Below are positions 44,807 to 57,400 of a stretch of DNA of 64,000 bases, one piece after another (the first letter of the stretch is position 1; the number at the start of each line of letters is the position of its first letter). The DNA comes from Vermamoeba vermiformis (taxonomy: Eukaryota > Tubulinea > Echinamoebida), in assembly GCA_045837725.1 (NCBI GenBank), contig JBEWZL010000101.1:1-64000 (forward strand), in the 5' to 3' direction. A program made the position numbers and the translations under genes. The notes under the pieces were generated by a model. That model was not told the origin of the DNA, did not search any database, and worked only from the letters and a program-made list of their open reading frames with translations.

Positions 44807-47800
44807 CTATTTCTTTGGTGGCTTCAGCTTTGCAATTTCCTCCTTCAGTTCTTTGACAAGCTAGTAAAAAGATTAGTATTCAATTGCCGAATGAGATTTG
44901 ACTTACAGGTTCCATGCGTGACTTGGAGGCAGTAGTAGCGAACTCATTCGTGTTGTAAGTCTCCATCCACGCTTCAATCTCTTTGAAGATTGCTTCTTTG
45001 CGCAAGTAGAAGTGTGCTTTAATAACTTCCTCGTAGCCGTAAGCTGAATGAACGGAATTAGGTATCGTGCTTTTAATAATGCAAGCACCTTCACATACCA
45101 GGATTGCGCAGCTGATTGATCATGGCCCACCTGATAGTTTGTTCAAATATGTTCTCGTTGTAACTGCGATTCTGTCGACGACCTTCCGGCGTGTGCATCG
45201 TGCGTTCGTAGCCTAAGCGCACTTGTTAGTAAATGAAGGCAAGCGTTAGTTTGTAGCACGTACCAGGCTCGTTGAAGTAAGGCTCGGGCACCAAGATGAG
45301 TGACTGCACTGACACCAACACTTGCAGCAGCGTCGATGTGTCTTTGTTCCAGTTCTCGCCTTCTGCACCGCTCCATGTGCCCAGCAGTGACAAGCACACT
45401 ACGATGTCAGTGTTATTCTCGTTCACCCATCACGACCACTCTTTCGAATAGCTTACCTTTGCCGTTATTGTACAAGTTGGGGTTGAATCGAACACTGCCG
45501 TTACCCGTGGTCTGAATAACACGTTAAAATGCTTTCACTAATAATCCTTACGTCGCGAACTTACTCTCAACCACACGTTTGGTGGCACGTTAGGATAATC
45601 CTTCGGGAAGAAAATATCGAACAAGAAACACCCGTTGCTGTACGGAGTGTTGCTCGGGCCAGTAATCAGTGCTGTCATCATGTCCATGCGCTTCTCATCT
45701 GAAACAAGAGTTAGTACCTGGTCGGTGATAAGTGCAATATGCTACGTACCCATGCGAGCAAACACCGATGACTCCAAGTTGATGGGCAGTGATGTGGACA
45801 AGTTGCCTGTCTCGGCTGCAAGACGAAGCACACGCTCTTTACTGCTCGCAAAGTCAGTAGCCTGAGCCTTGTAGTAGTGTTGATAAGTGCCGCTCAAGTC
45901 TGCTGCATCGAACTGCATTGGCTGCATAATCTCAATGTACTCGCGCTCATCTTTCAAGTGTTGTTGTCGCTGTTGTTCTGCTGCTGACAAGCCCGAGTTA
46001 TTGTTGTTCGTGTTGTACTCGACTGGTGTCGTGTCCATTTGTTGATGGGTCTAAAAGGAGGCATTAGTATTCGCGTGTCAATCTGCCAAACATGACACGT
46101 GTCAAAGAGGCAATCTTACCTTTCTGTAATGCATCAGTGCGCTCTCAACAAGTGCGTAAGTGTTCAAGATCTCTTGCACGAGTGGTCCGTCAATGGCCTT
46201 GTTTTCACCTTTGTTCACGACCTTCAAATAGATGCTCGCTTGACTGTGCATGCGCGTCATCAGCTCGTACACGGACTGCTTCTGATGCTCGAGTTTGTCC
46301 AACAGTGGAATCAAATCTTCGTTTTCAGTGAACGCTTTGACCACGCCCAACAACACCTTGTACAGCGAGACGTGTCGCTCCATGTCCAGCAGCGAGTCGT
46401 TGTTCAAATAGTGCTCCAACACGGGCACGAGCGCGGACTCTTCGATGGTCAAGAACCGCGTTTGTTTCTCTTCCGCTGCAACTTTGTGCGCGTTCTCTTT
46501 GGCCAAACACTCGCGGATTTCATTCAGCACTAGTTCGTGTTGCGCATCACGCTCTTTCTGTGCAGCAAGGTACGCAGCGACACTCCAGCCGCTGTTGCCG
46601 CGCGAGTCGTGACCGTAGCCAGTACCCTTGGCCCAGTACTCTTTCTTCTCGGCGGGTGCTGCGGGCTGTGTTGGTGCGGGTGTAGCTTCTTTGGGTTTGG
46701 GCGACACGGCAGTATTGGTCGTAGTGACCACTGTCAGTCGCAATTAGAGCTATTATTTAATAGTGCGTAATAATAGTATAATAGGAGGGCGTATATAAAT
46801 ATTGAAAAAGTAGCACGAATAAACCTTTAAAAATTCGTAATATTTTCAAAATTTGAATTGATATTTTTGAAATTAGCCATGTATATAATAATAATACTTA
46901 CGCTCAGCGGGAGTGCTGTACTTGTCTTCTTTGCGGATCTGATACTTTAAGTTGGCACGAGGGAAATGGTCGCTCAATAATTCTAATTGCAATAAGAGCC
47001 ATTCGAGTCGCGTGTATGAACCCTCAGTGAACTTGCTCTTGTCGTTCATGGCCATATCGACATTGACGCGGCCATAGTCCTCCAATAATTTCCTAACAGG
47101 ATCAATGCCGTAATTAAAGACGCGATCTTGAACATTTTCAAGGGTACAAAAACCGACTGTGCTTATCATATTTAATATTTATATTATATAATATCGATTT
47201 GATGTTCATGGATCGATTAGAGAGCTTAAAATAGTCAAAAGAAATGGAAAGCAATTTCAGATCGACTAAAAATTAAGGTATTTAACGGAAAATTGGCGTA
47301 GAAATATTCAATAAAGATAAATATTGCTGATTTGGCACGTCATATACTATACAGCTTTCTGATAGCATAAAACAAGGCTTACTTGATCAGTTCCAAATAG
47401 TAGCTCATATCGCGTACTGGATCCCACTTCTCCAGCTTGAAGCCCTCAAAGCTCGTAATCTACATAATAAGCGTCAATAAGCATTATATCATTAAAACGT
47501 ATCCTTGCAGTAGTGTTCGTTCGTTCAATTCGTTACTAAACAGATCTGATGAAAAACTAAAAATAACTTACGCGTCCCATCATGAAACCAACGAAACGAG
47601 GGCGAACGACTTTAACGAGAGGAGGATAGAACGGGTACAAGTCCATTCTGAAGGTAATATCCAACTCGATGTAGTCGTAGCCAAACTTGGAATTGAGATC
47701 GGCAAGATCCTTAGAAATATTTGTTTTAGGATCAAAGCCGAACATCTTAACGTTCCATCTGTAGATATTGTCGTCGATTGGCTCGGCTGAGAATCCCTAA

Positions 47801-49173
47801 ATTAACAACAAAAGTTATTAGAAAAATATTTTCGTAACGGATCCAAACTTCGCTTGTAGGATGCAATTCGATTTGGTTTACGTTTATAGTATTGATATTA
47901 CATACCAGCTTATCGCTCTCGTCCATAATCTTCAACAAATCGTTCGTCAAGACACCAGTAGCGGCGTTTGAGGTGAAGATCTGTTGTTGTTCAACACGAG
48001 CAGTCTTGCTGTCTTTTTCTTTTTCTTTCTCGCGCTTCAATTGATTTCTGAGTATATAGAGTATTAATTATCAATTCATAATACAACGCCGTTAAATTTG
48101 TTCAAAAAACGCAGATCTGCTAAATATGCAGTACTGATGTGAATTGGATTAAAGTTGTAATTATTAATAAATGCGCATATATGTTGTATTAATATAGTTA
48201 TATTCATACCTAAGTTCTTCTTCTTTCAATCTCCATCTCTTCTTTTTCTTTAACAATTCAAGTTCGTGATCTGCAATCTCCAAACCATCGTCAAAATAGC
48301 TCGCTATAATAATAATTAGTTAATGTATAACCATATGATGTCAATTGAAGCATCGTAGGTATTATTTAGCCGGATGTGACTGAACGTACCGTCCATATCT
48401 TCTTGGCGAGGTTTCTTGGGCTTGGCTTTAGCAGCCTTCTTTTTCTTTTGCAAATCCAACGCTTGAGTCAACAACTCGTTCAACTTCAACGAGGCAGGCG
48501 AGCTATCGATAATCTCGCCGACTTTGTTGATCCACTCCTGAATCTGCTTTGATTTGGTAGAGATAACCTAATTCGAGTATTAATATCGTGCAATTATATA
48601 TTTTATGCTTATCAGCCACAAAAGCGATAATATAGCGGCGTTAAGTGGCTAAGTAACAATTATTTCTATTTTTGAAATTGAATTTTCATATAATTTATAA
48701 TTCCAATAAAATTCTAATCATCTGCCGCACTCATCAGCTCTTTGCTTATCAATGATTTTATCGTATTTAATTCAAAATAGGTGCACCAGAAATATCACAA
48801 CAATTATTTGTGTATTTTCCGCCACGAGCTTTGTGCATTGATTGAATTCGCTTAAATAATTTGCATTATATGTGCATTAATATAGTACTTACGAGCTTAG
48901 TCGAAGAGTTGGGATAGTCATCGGGGTACTTCACATAAAACTCGTCATCTCGGTATAAGAACGTCACTTTGTTGTCAGCATGGTCCAATAATACAATCTA
49001 TAATTTTAATAATTAGCATTTATATTATACTCGCAAATAAAATTTATTTAGCTCAGTTAACGAGCAAATCCCTAACACAGAAAAAGTCAAGATAAATCGC
49101 CTGCAGATCTTACCTCAGCGTCCTCTTGAGTGGACATCCACTCGTCATAATGAGTTTCTATTTCAGACGACAT
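44807..49173 (-). CDS. Tandem-UBC ubiquitin-conjugating protein: UBE2Q-like dead fold plus BIRC6-like E2
   Basis: A long multi-exon gene, about 950 residues. The N terminus [12 protein letters not shown], with [20 protein letters not shown], is RWD-like as in UBE2Q, followed by a Lys-rich helix ([20 protein letters not shown]). The first UBC fold is UBE2Q-like ([31 protein letters not shown]), but the expected Cys site reads [10 protein letters not shown], so no catalytic Cys is present. A BIRC6-type segment follows ([39 protein letters not shown]), then [20 protein letters not shown] and a second UBC with the catalytic Cys in [14 protein letters not shown]. This region also has [20 protein letters not shown], hallmark of BIRC6/UBE2O-type E2s. 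It ends [14 protein letters not shown]. Role: an E2 or hybrid E2/E3 that transfers ubiquitin, with the dead fold probably a substrate- or ubiquitin-binding variant. No BIR domain is seen. Confidence 0.9.
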
Positions 49174-49541
49174 GTTGCTTATCACAAAGGGAAGTAGTAA
49201 ATTAACAACGCAAGATTTTTTAGGTCTTTGACTGAAATCATCGCCCCAAACGACACAAACAAATAATAATACTGCAGGCACATATCGTATTAAATATAAT
49301 GACAACCATTAGAACGAGGTAAGCTTATTTAGCTCGATTTCAAATTCAAATCCGATCTCCGACCACATCGCGATCAGAATCTCGTTTGGGCATTATTTAA
49401 ATATTATACGAATATTTTGGTAATGAAGTTGCAGCAAGCCAATTTTTATCAATTAAATAGGTGATATTTATTTACAAAAATGTACAAAAAACGCAGGCAT
49501 TCGAACTCTTAGCCCAAATACCGATTAAAATAAATTAATTC
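49174..49541. other. Intergenic
   Basis: Between the start of the tandem-UBC gene and the end of the type I membrane gene, both on the minus strand. AT-rich. It should hold the E2 promoter and the neighbour's 3' UTR. No gene is seen. Confidence 0.4.
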
Positions 49542-51299
49542 TTATGCCCTTGATTTCTTAGGACGATAATGGCTCTCGCTTTCTGACCGTCGTACGCAGC
49601 ATAAGATCGGCATCATTAAAACACCAATGAAAATGACGCCTAGTGGGGCAAAGACCGAATAGAACGGATACGGGTTTGATATTGCAACTATGCACGTCTC
49701 CGTTGGTATCGCATCGCCATTAGGATTCCAATAACTTCGAACCAAATCTGCTGCGTCACGTGCTTTGACGCATCGTTGCATAGATAAGGTCTCGTAATGT
49801 TCAAATAGGCCCAATATTTCTCTGCTAATCAAATTGTCGCCGAAATCCACGCCAGGAGCTGTACGGCCGCACGAAGACTAAAAGATTTTACGTAAGTACG
49901 AGTACCACTTTGTGATTCAAAATCTCTGTTGTAACAACAGGAAATATTAAGTAAGTACCTGCAAAAAAGGGTTGCTGTCGGGACAAGTTGCTGAAGAGTC
50001 ACCATACTTCATATTCTCGCCACTACCAGTATAATAAGTGTCCGCAAAGTCGTGGATCGCACTACCATAAATCGTCCTATTTCCGTCCTACGAAGCGCCA
50101 AAATTAGTGTAAGTCTTTGAATATACTTTTAAATATTATACGTAATTTCTCCAGCATTAAGATTAGTTGAAATTATTTCTAAGACCTCAATCTCGGTAAA
50201 ATTCAACAAAATTGCTGGATATGGAAAAAGATATTATCTGAATTAGAATTCCACGAGATGGTTCATATTTGCGCATACGACAAATTCGATCGTTTATAAA
50301 TGTTGTTCTTACCGAAACGCGCATCGTAATGAAATTGTAAAGTGATTCGATCTGTAGCGCTTGCTGTGTCATATTCTCGGCATTTGCATAGACGTCATAA
50401 CTGTCCGCACCATACCATATATATAGCTGCTTTTGCACGTCTATTACAAATTCCGTTAGTGGCTGACAGCACAAGCGGAAAATGATCGTTTTCTCAAAAT
50501 GGATCGGTATTTCAGTTTGTGATTAAAATTGGTTGAATCTAATATGAAGATACGTACCAGTCGTGCCCATTACATTAACCCAACTTTGAATTTCTTCGGG
50601 CGAATACAATAATACGACCCAAGCGGTGAATTCTGCCGAGTTCCATTGCGTAAGCTGAGCTTTGATGTCTTTCTCTTCTATGCCTACATTTTGCACCCAA
50701 GGCACCATTAAAGCGACGTCATAACTGAGCGTCTTCAACCAGAAGCTGACTTTTGTTACAAAAGAGAAAAAATATTCCGCAGTTTCGCCATCCAATTCAT
50801 ACTTGATGTAGACTCCTTTGAATAATGCCTCTGCGCCAGGTGTATTTTGTAACTCGTAGGCGAGTGAGTATAATCCGGTCTGAAAATCCTTTTCGCCACC
50901 TCGCTTCTCGATCTGGTAAATGGATGTTTCTAGTGACACAATAAAGGATAGATTATACTTGACTAATATGTCCAAAAATGCTGTGTGCGTGATATCCGCA
51001 GCGGTACTCCACGGGCAAAATAAGAAAACGGACTCTGCTCCCATTTGTTTGATGAGTGCCATGTCTCGTTCCAACTCATCTTGATAGATGTCCAAAAAAC
51101 AATCATCACTGTTTGTCAATCCAATCCTTGGCAATGAATAGACTACTGAATGATGTTTTTCTGCGACGTCTGAAGTTACTGATGAACTTGTTGAACTTGA
51201 AGGGCTGGATACGGGAGTCGGTGCAGCAATCACGGTCTGAAAAATTACCAAAAATAAATAAATAAGCGACCATGATTTGCTGAGTGAATGATTGCTCAT
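49542..51299 (-). CDS. Type I membrane protein with TIM-barrel-like ectodomain
   Basis: About four exons. The start at 51299 gives a signal peptide (SWSLIYLFLVIFQTVIAAP), then a Ser/Thr/Pro spacer. The first 220 residues of the mature protein (IGLTNSDDCFLDIYQDELER, DMALIKQMGAESVFLFCPW, FLDILVKYNLSFIVSLET, WLKTLSYDVALMVPWVQNV) have the alternating pattern of a glycosidase-like TIM barrel, as in fungal GAS1-type proteins, but I cannot place it in a family. Cys-containing segments follow (CGRTAPGVDFGDNL, CVKARDAADLVRSYW), then one membrane helix (FYSVFAPLGVIFIGVLMMPI) and a basic tail ending YRPKKSRA at 49542. It probably sits on the cell surface. It lies downstream of the PA-7TM gene in the same direction. 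Confidence 0.7.
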
Positions 51300-51890
51300 T
51301 TGATCTATAGTAATCAAATAACGTTAGTCCGATCTCGATCCTGCTTTCGTAACAACTTACTAATCTTGAATGAGCGAAATAGCCCTTCGTGTCGCTTAAA
51401 TGAGTATGTTGAGCAAAAAGAAGCCAAAAAAACAGTAGTTCATACTGAAACAATCGACGTTTTAATAGTTCTGTGAAAGTTTGTGGGTTTATTTGGAGAT
51501 TTCGTCAATTTTGAATATTTGCTGCGGTTCGTTTTAGGTGACAATAAGTGAAATACGTCGCTTTACCTGAGTTTTCGGTAGACATAAATTCCCGAATGGC
51601 ATGGAGATTGAAAAAAAGGTTATTGGATCCGTTCAGATCGCGTACCAGTATGATTTCCTTTTATAGAAAAAATGACACCTCGCATTGACCCGAGCCTACT
51701 CTCTTTTATTTAATTTCAGCATTTGCAAACGGATAACTACTCCTCGGCGAGTAATAATTATCAATAAAATCAGGAGAAATTAATTTGAAATTTGTTAAAT
51801 TTTGGTTCATTTAATAATAGCTTAATGTACAAGTTTGTTTCGCTTTCTATTTTACAAAAATATAATTCGATTTTTCGAGTATTTAGCATT
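51300..51890. other. Intergenic
   Basis: Between two same-strand membrane-protein genes. No gene is seen. It is AT-rich toward 51,700-51,890, the likely 3' UTR of the PA-7TM gene. Confidence 0.4.
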
Positions 51891-54015
51891 CTACCTATTC
51901 GTATCGTCGGACAAGTATTCGCTACCGATCGAAGATCCAGCTGGTCTACCGCTAGAGTTCGTTCCAGTTGCAGGCGTATTCTCGGAGGGATAATAAAACA
52001 AGTAAATCTCCAAGTACATCACTGTTGCTCGTACGAGACCGAGAACGGGTATTACAAAATAGGTCCAGATCTCGGGCATGCCAGTGAACATGATGCTCAT
52101 CAATGCAAATATGAATTGAGCTATCAAAAACGGTATGATGATAATAACCTTCTTAGTGAACTAAATATAAACAATAGATTAGAACAAGGTTAAGCATCTC
52201 AAGCGAATCTAGATCTGTACCCAACATACCACCTCTATCGCATTCATTCGAGGCATTTGTCCTTCAATACCCTTCAATGCTTTCTTCCATCGAACGGCCA
52301 TGACGATCAACAAGATTGGCAGAACCTAAGTACGTGAAATGAATTAACTTCCATATTTGGTAAAGATGTTTTTAACGCATTAACGTACCAGCCACGTCAA
52401 GCCCGTAATCATCTGCAATATAAGAATGCCCAAGAAGATATCGTAAGAGACATACAAGGCAACTGAAGCAATTAGAATTACCCCGCCGAGTACCTAAATT
52501 GAATCATTGGTAAGTATCGCGACGAAAGCTACAAGTCTACGCTAAATATAGCTTTACTCTGCACTTACTGATGAGATAATAATCAGTGGCTTGACGCGGA
52601 TAAATTGTACAGTCGTTGCAGACTTAACATTGTCTAAGACGGTACGCCTGAAAGTACGGATGTTAGCGTTGCTGTATTCGAAAAACTATTCGCGGAATAA
52701 AGCAATTTACCATGCGAAGAAGATGAGCACCGTGGACATGAACAAGCTCATTTGCGCAATAGCAGCCCAAATAGGTCCATGCAAGTACGCATTGACCGAC
52801 ATCGGATATCGGACATTTATCAGCAACGAGAACGCCACTCCGAATGAGTAACCTGATTAAATACGAGTGATTAGTACCGGAGGAATATTATAGAAGCACA
52901 TTTAAGCTCTTACTAATCGAAGCGACAATAACTAACGAAATAGCTATAATAGGTACTCGTTTGTCCTTGTTTCGCGAGCTCGTCAAGCTACGATGCAAAA
53001 CAAAAGCCCCAAAGATGACTGGACCGAACTTGATGCACAAAAGTATCGAGTAAATAGCTCCTGTCGCGTCTGCTAGGAACAACTCCTCCCAAACTCCGAC
53101 TTCTAAATATAGGAATTAGATCCGATAATTCGAGCCACGAACGTAAAGCGGTTAAATAGTAATGCATAGTCCTGGTACGTACCTGACGATAAAACAAAAG
53201 TAAGGTCGGTCAAGTTCTCGATCTTGTTGACCTCATCCATGTCCTAAAGCCACGTTAATTAGAAATCCGGAAAAATAAGAAAAGTAGAATATAAAGGCTT
53301 CGTTACGTACAAAAGTACTGATGAAAGCAATAGGAAAAGGTGCCGCGTACTGAGAACCATCCACTGAAAAAACGTTGAAGCCGGCAATCAATTGCTGCTC
53401 GACTACTAATAAAGCAAGCTATATAATAAAGTGATTAATATCATAATTGTCCTGTTTACATATTTACGAGTTTGCGACCAGTACGAAATTTTGGATAAAA
53501 AAGGCTCGGGCTGTATCTTAAAATAGAAACACAATATCAAGTTACTTACCAGCTCTCCATCAGTATCACGGGCCATATTTTGAGCTTTTACTTCTACTGT
53601 ACATCCACCCAAGGGCACCACGATAATTTTGTTCAGCATCTGCTCGCGTTCTTTGGGAGAAGGCAGACAACCGTCGGTCTCAGAAAAGTATAATCTTCCA
53701 GCAATTTCGTAATTTCCTAAGCGAAATTGAATGGAATAAGCCTCCGATACGGGGATAATTTTTCCACCGCAGAATTAAAATTTAATTCCTTGATCTCGTG
53801 TACGAACTTACGAATTCCGACTCGGCCCGTTGGTGTAGGGTACGAAATATTTGTAAGAGATCCATTGCTATCTAGAGCGACCAAAGATGAGGAGGCCGAC
53901 ATGAACTAAAAATTAAATTAGATTCGGATTGATTTTGAAACTTTTACTCCTTCGTGCTTGTACTTACGAACAAGAAAATAATGCATGATATCCTTAGGAT
54001 AATATTGTTATGCAT
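51891..54015 (-). CDS. PA-domain seven-transmembrane receptor-like protein
   Basis: About ten short exons. MHNNIILRISCIIFLF at 54015 is a signal peptide. The extracellular part, with a predicted stretch NKIIVVPLGGCTVEVKAQNM, GSQYAAPFPIAFIST, fits a protease-associated (PA) domain, a fold that often covers ligand or substrate sites. Seven hydrophobic helices follow, for example AIYSILLCIKFGPVIFGAFV, VPIIAISLVIVASIS, IWAAIAQMSLFMSTVHIFF, PLIIISSVLGGVILIASVAL, MITGLTWLVLPILLIVMAVR, VIIIIPFLIAQFIFALMSIM and FVIPVLGLVRATVMYLEIYL. A short Ser-rich tail ends at 51891. The combination PA + 7TM is seen in some protist and plant receptor-like proteins. The ligand is unknown. Confidence 0.72.
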
Positions 54016-54453
54016 TTTAAATGCGGCTCTGGGTCAGTCCGATATCGGGTTGTTCTTGATCGAACTAGTTGGAAGATCCGACCTGAATTTAATTTCTTTG
54101 ACGAGTTGTGCTCTTGTCTATATCCTTTCAATAATAATACGTAAAAGCCGCTCGCGAAATCGTAAAAAAACAGTCACATTCCAAACTAGTCAATTTGCCA
54201 AAAAAGGCAAGATAATCGTGTGATAGCAGCCAGTTAAGTAACTCTGAATTATGCCGTACCCGAAAACTTTGTCACATGTCTACCGTTTAATACCCGATTC
54301 TGATTTAGGCTACCGTTTTACTGGTGCTAAAAAATTATGTACAAATAAATTAATAGTTAATCTCCCGCAGAGCTCAACTTATGCCAATATTAGACATCGA
54401 ACATTTCGAGTGTCACATATTCGCTCGTCGACGGCCTTATTCCACTCACGCTC
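54016..54453. other. Intergenic
   Basis: Between the PA-7TM start and the formin stop, both on the minus strand. No gene is seen. An 89-codon open frame at 53954-54223 overlaps the signal-peptide exon and is not supported. Confidence 0.4.
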
Positions 54454-57400
54454 TTATTTCTTCTTTGCCTTGGATTTTTTCTCCTTCGCCTCTTTTTTCG
54501 CGGATTTGCTTTCTTTTTTCGACTTGTCTTTGGATTTCTTCAAGCTACTTCGCTTACTTGAGCCATCTGTTTCGACCTTAACTTCGACTTCAGCACTAGG
54601 TTTGTCTTCAGCGACGTCCTTGGACTTCTTTTTCTTTTTGCTCTTGAACAGCGAGGCAAACTTGTGGCCCGTCTTGTTGGCAATATTTTGTGCCTTGTTG
54701 CCGCTTTTCTTCTTGCTTGATTTATCCTTGGGAGACTCCTTCTCATCCTTCTTTCCTTCAGCTTCCAGTTTTTCGACTGAGGATCCTCGGAACGAGACAC
54801 TGAGACCCTTTTTGAGGCCCTTCTGTTGCGGATCTCGCATCGCTGATTTCAATTCGGGGTCGTTTTTGCTTTCGGTAAGATCATTGGACTCTTTCTCAGC
54901 GTCGGGGACCTTGCGTGACTTGTTCGATCCGCGCGAGCTCTTCAAGTTTTCTTTAGAGCCCTTCAAATTATCCTTCGAGCCCTTCAAGCTATCCTTCGAG
55001 CCCTTTCGAGATGACGGCTTATTTTCTTTCTTTGGCGCAATAACTTCGGATGTTGAAACGTCGTCTGGATTGTACTTCTCAATGGGCAGTTCTTGGCCGT
55101 CATCTGCTACTCGCTTCATGAAATCATCGCGCACTCTAATCTTGAGCTTCTTAGATGTCTTAGCACGCTCTTGGCGCTCTCGTCTTTGTTTTTCTTGGAG
55201 CTCGCGGTTGGCATAGAAGGACTGAAAAAATATGGGTCAGATCGAGGATCTTTCGAGAACGGGTGAATTAATTAATAAAAGGCGTTGTTATTCTTTCGAT
55301 CCTCTTATGGATATATTTTTAAATTAAAATTTCGATTAGCTTTGTCGGTTGAGATATTTCAGCAAAGTTTTAATCCAAACGCTTCCGAGATATTTCGGAT
55401 GATAAATCTTACCTTAAACGCTTGACCAAAGTTGTAAATGATCGCAAACACGCGTTCTCGGGCCGCAGGGTCTTCGCCGATCCACTTACAAACTTCAGCT
55501 TGCTCTTCCATAACTTTACCAAGGCGCTCGATCAGCGACTCGATAGGCTTTTGATTTTGGGCCAAGAAGGTCTATTAGAGCATTGAGTTAGTAAGATCTA
55601 ATAAATAAGTGAAACCTATACTCGAGCACTAGCCAGGAAATTTTACTACGGAACAGATCCGATACGTACCTTGATGAACGGAACCATGGTGCTGGTAGGG
55701 TGATTTTCGAGGTATTCGCGCATAGTATTAAGACTGATGCTCCATTGGTTGACTTCTAATGAAAGTTCTTGCAGGGCAACTACAGATATTGTCGGTTAGA
55801 TCCACGTTAACTTTAACATGTACTGGATCCCGTCCACTACGAGTCGAGCATTGCTATTAGAACTTACCATCTTTAGCTTCTTTAAGGCACTCGAGCTCTT
55901 CGTAGAAATGCTTCAAGCTCGTTTTTTCAAGGTACTCCGCAATCCAATCAAACAACGAAACATCACCGGGTTTCACGGTTTGTAACTGCAAAATTTCAGT
56001 TAGTTAATAACGTGCAACATTAAACACAACACGCAGTTGCAATAATACGCACCTTAGTAATAGAGGCCAGCTTGAAACCCTTCATGGGTCGGTGATCTAA
56101 GATCGCAACTAGCTGCATGATCGTCTGTAAATTGATTCGTTAGTTTTATATTACAATGTATTTCGCATGTAATTTAGGTATTTTTAATATAAAAATGCCT
56201 CACAAAAGGTAAGATCTAATTAAAATCCTCGAGGATACTTACAGCCAAAACTTTCTTAAATTGATTGCTATGACGCACAACGCCGACAGCTTTCTCGACA
56301 AAGTTGAATGACTTGTCGATATCAGGCTTTCTTTCCTCGTAGATAAAGATAAATCGTCGCAAAACGAATCTCTCTTCGAGATCAGGGATTTTAGCGAGCT
56401 ATTCAAGGAGACCATTAGCACTGAATCTGGTTAACTATAACATGTTATTATTTACCTTCAAGAAAGCGCGATCCACAGCGCCGAGCTTGGTAAGTTCACC
56501 ACCTTCAGCGAGGTAATCGTTAATAACTTTGATCTGCAGTCAGAGATTAGTTATTGGAGAACGAATATAAGTACGTTAGTAACATACATCCGTTTGAGTA
56601 GGGAAGCACGTGTAGCCGTTATCAGCATTGCTGTATGATAACATCGTGTCTACCAAATCTCGGTTCTCGAAGATGACCGGGTCGAAATTGGCAATCTTTT
56701 GCACCAAAGCATCAATAGTGAAGGATTTGATCTCGCCACGCTTCAAAATAATCACTATAAAACGAACAAAGTGAGTTTGAATCCGGTAGAAATCTCGAGG
56801 ACCGCATGCGAATCCAAAACTTTTTCGTAAAGAAAGCTGGTTAAGCTTGATAGTATTAGGACTACTTACAGAAGTTTCTAGAACGATTTGGTTTCAAGAA
56901 TGACACGATATCGTCTAGCGGCAGCGCTGATTTTTTCTTATCGTCACCCGCTTTCTTCGCGCGCTTGGTGAATGCCTCGATAAAAGCTTGTTTGTCTAAC
57001 AAGCCTAGCTCACCAGCTAAGCTAGCGATTTCCGCCCATAAAGTGGAGTCTTCGACCTGGAATCACAAGACGTTAGAAGTTCATCTGGCTGAGCGGAAAA
57101 AAAAATGTGTGAACGGATGCCGATCCTTAAAAGTTCGAATTGTATTCGCGCAATGTATAGTAAGCATCAGAACAAAATGTTCGCTCGCCCGATAAGGTAA
57201 ATAAATTGAAAAGAGCTTTGCACGAAATTTTTCCGCGATGTCTTAATTAATTAATTGGTGCCAGGCACTTACCTTTTGCAAACGATCCCAATGGACGTGA
57301 ATAATCGAGTCGTCCTTGAACTCTGGTGGTGGTGGGGGTGGGGGAGGTGGGGGAGGTGCTGGTCCACCTGGTCCGCCGAAATCTGCTGCACCGTCTCGCG

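Noticed and set aside
51056-51476. Plus-strand frames near the type I gene start
   Set aside because: Antisense to the signal-peptide exon or promoter, no supporting features.
54251-55216. 321-codon plus-strand open frame rich in Ser/Phe/Leu
   Set aside because: Antisense shadow of the Lys/Ser-rich formin tail; the long run comes from the skewed codon content.
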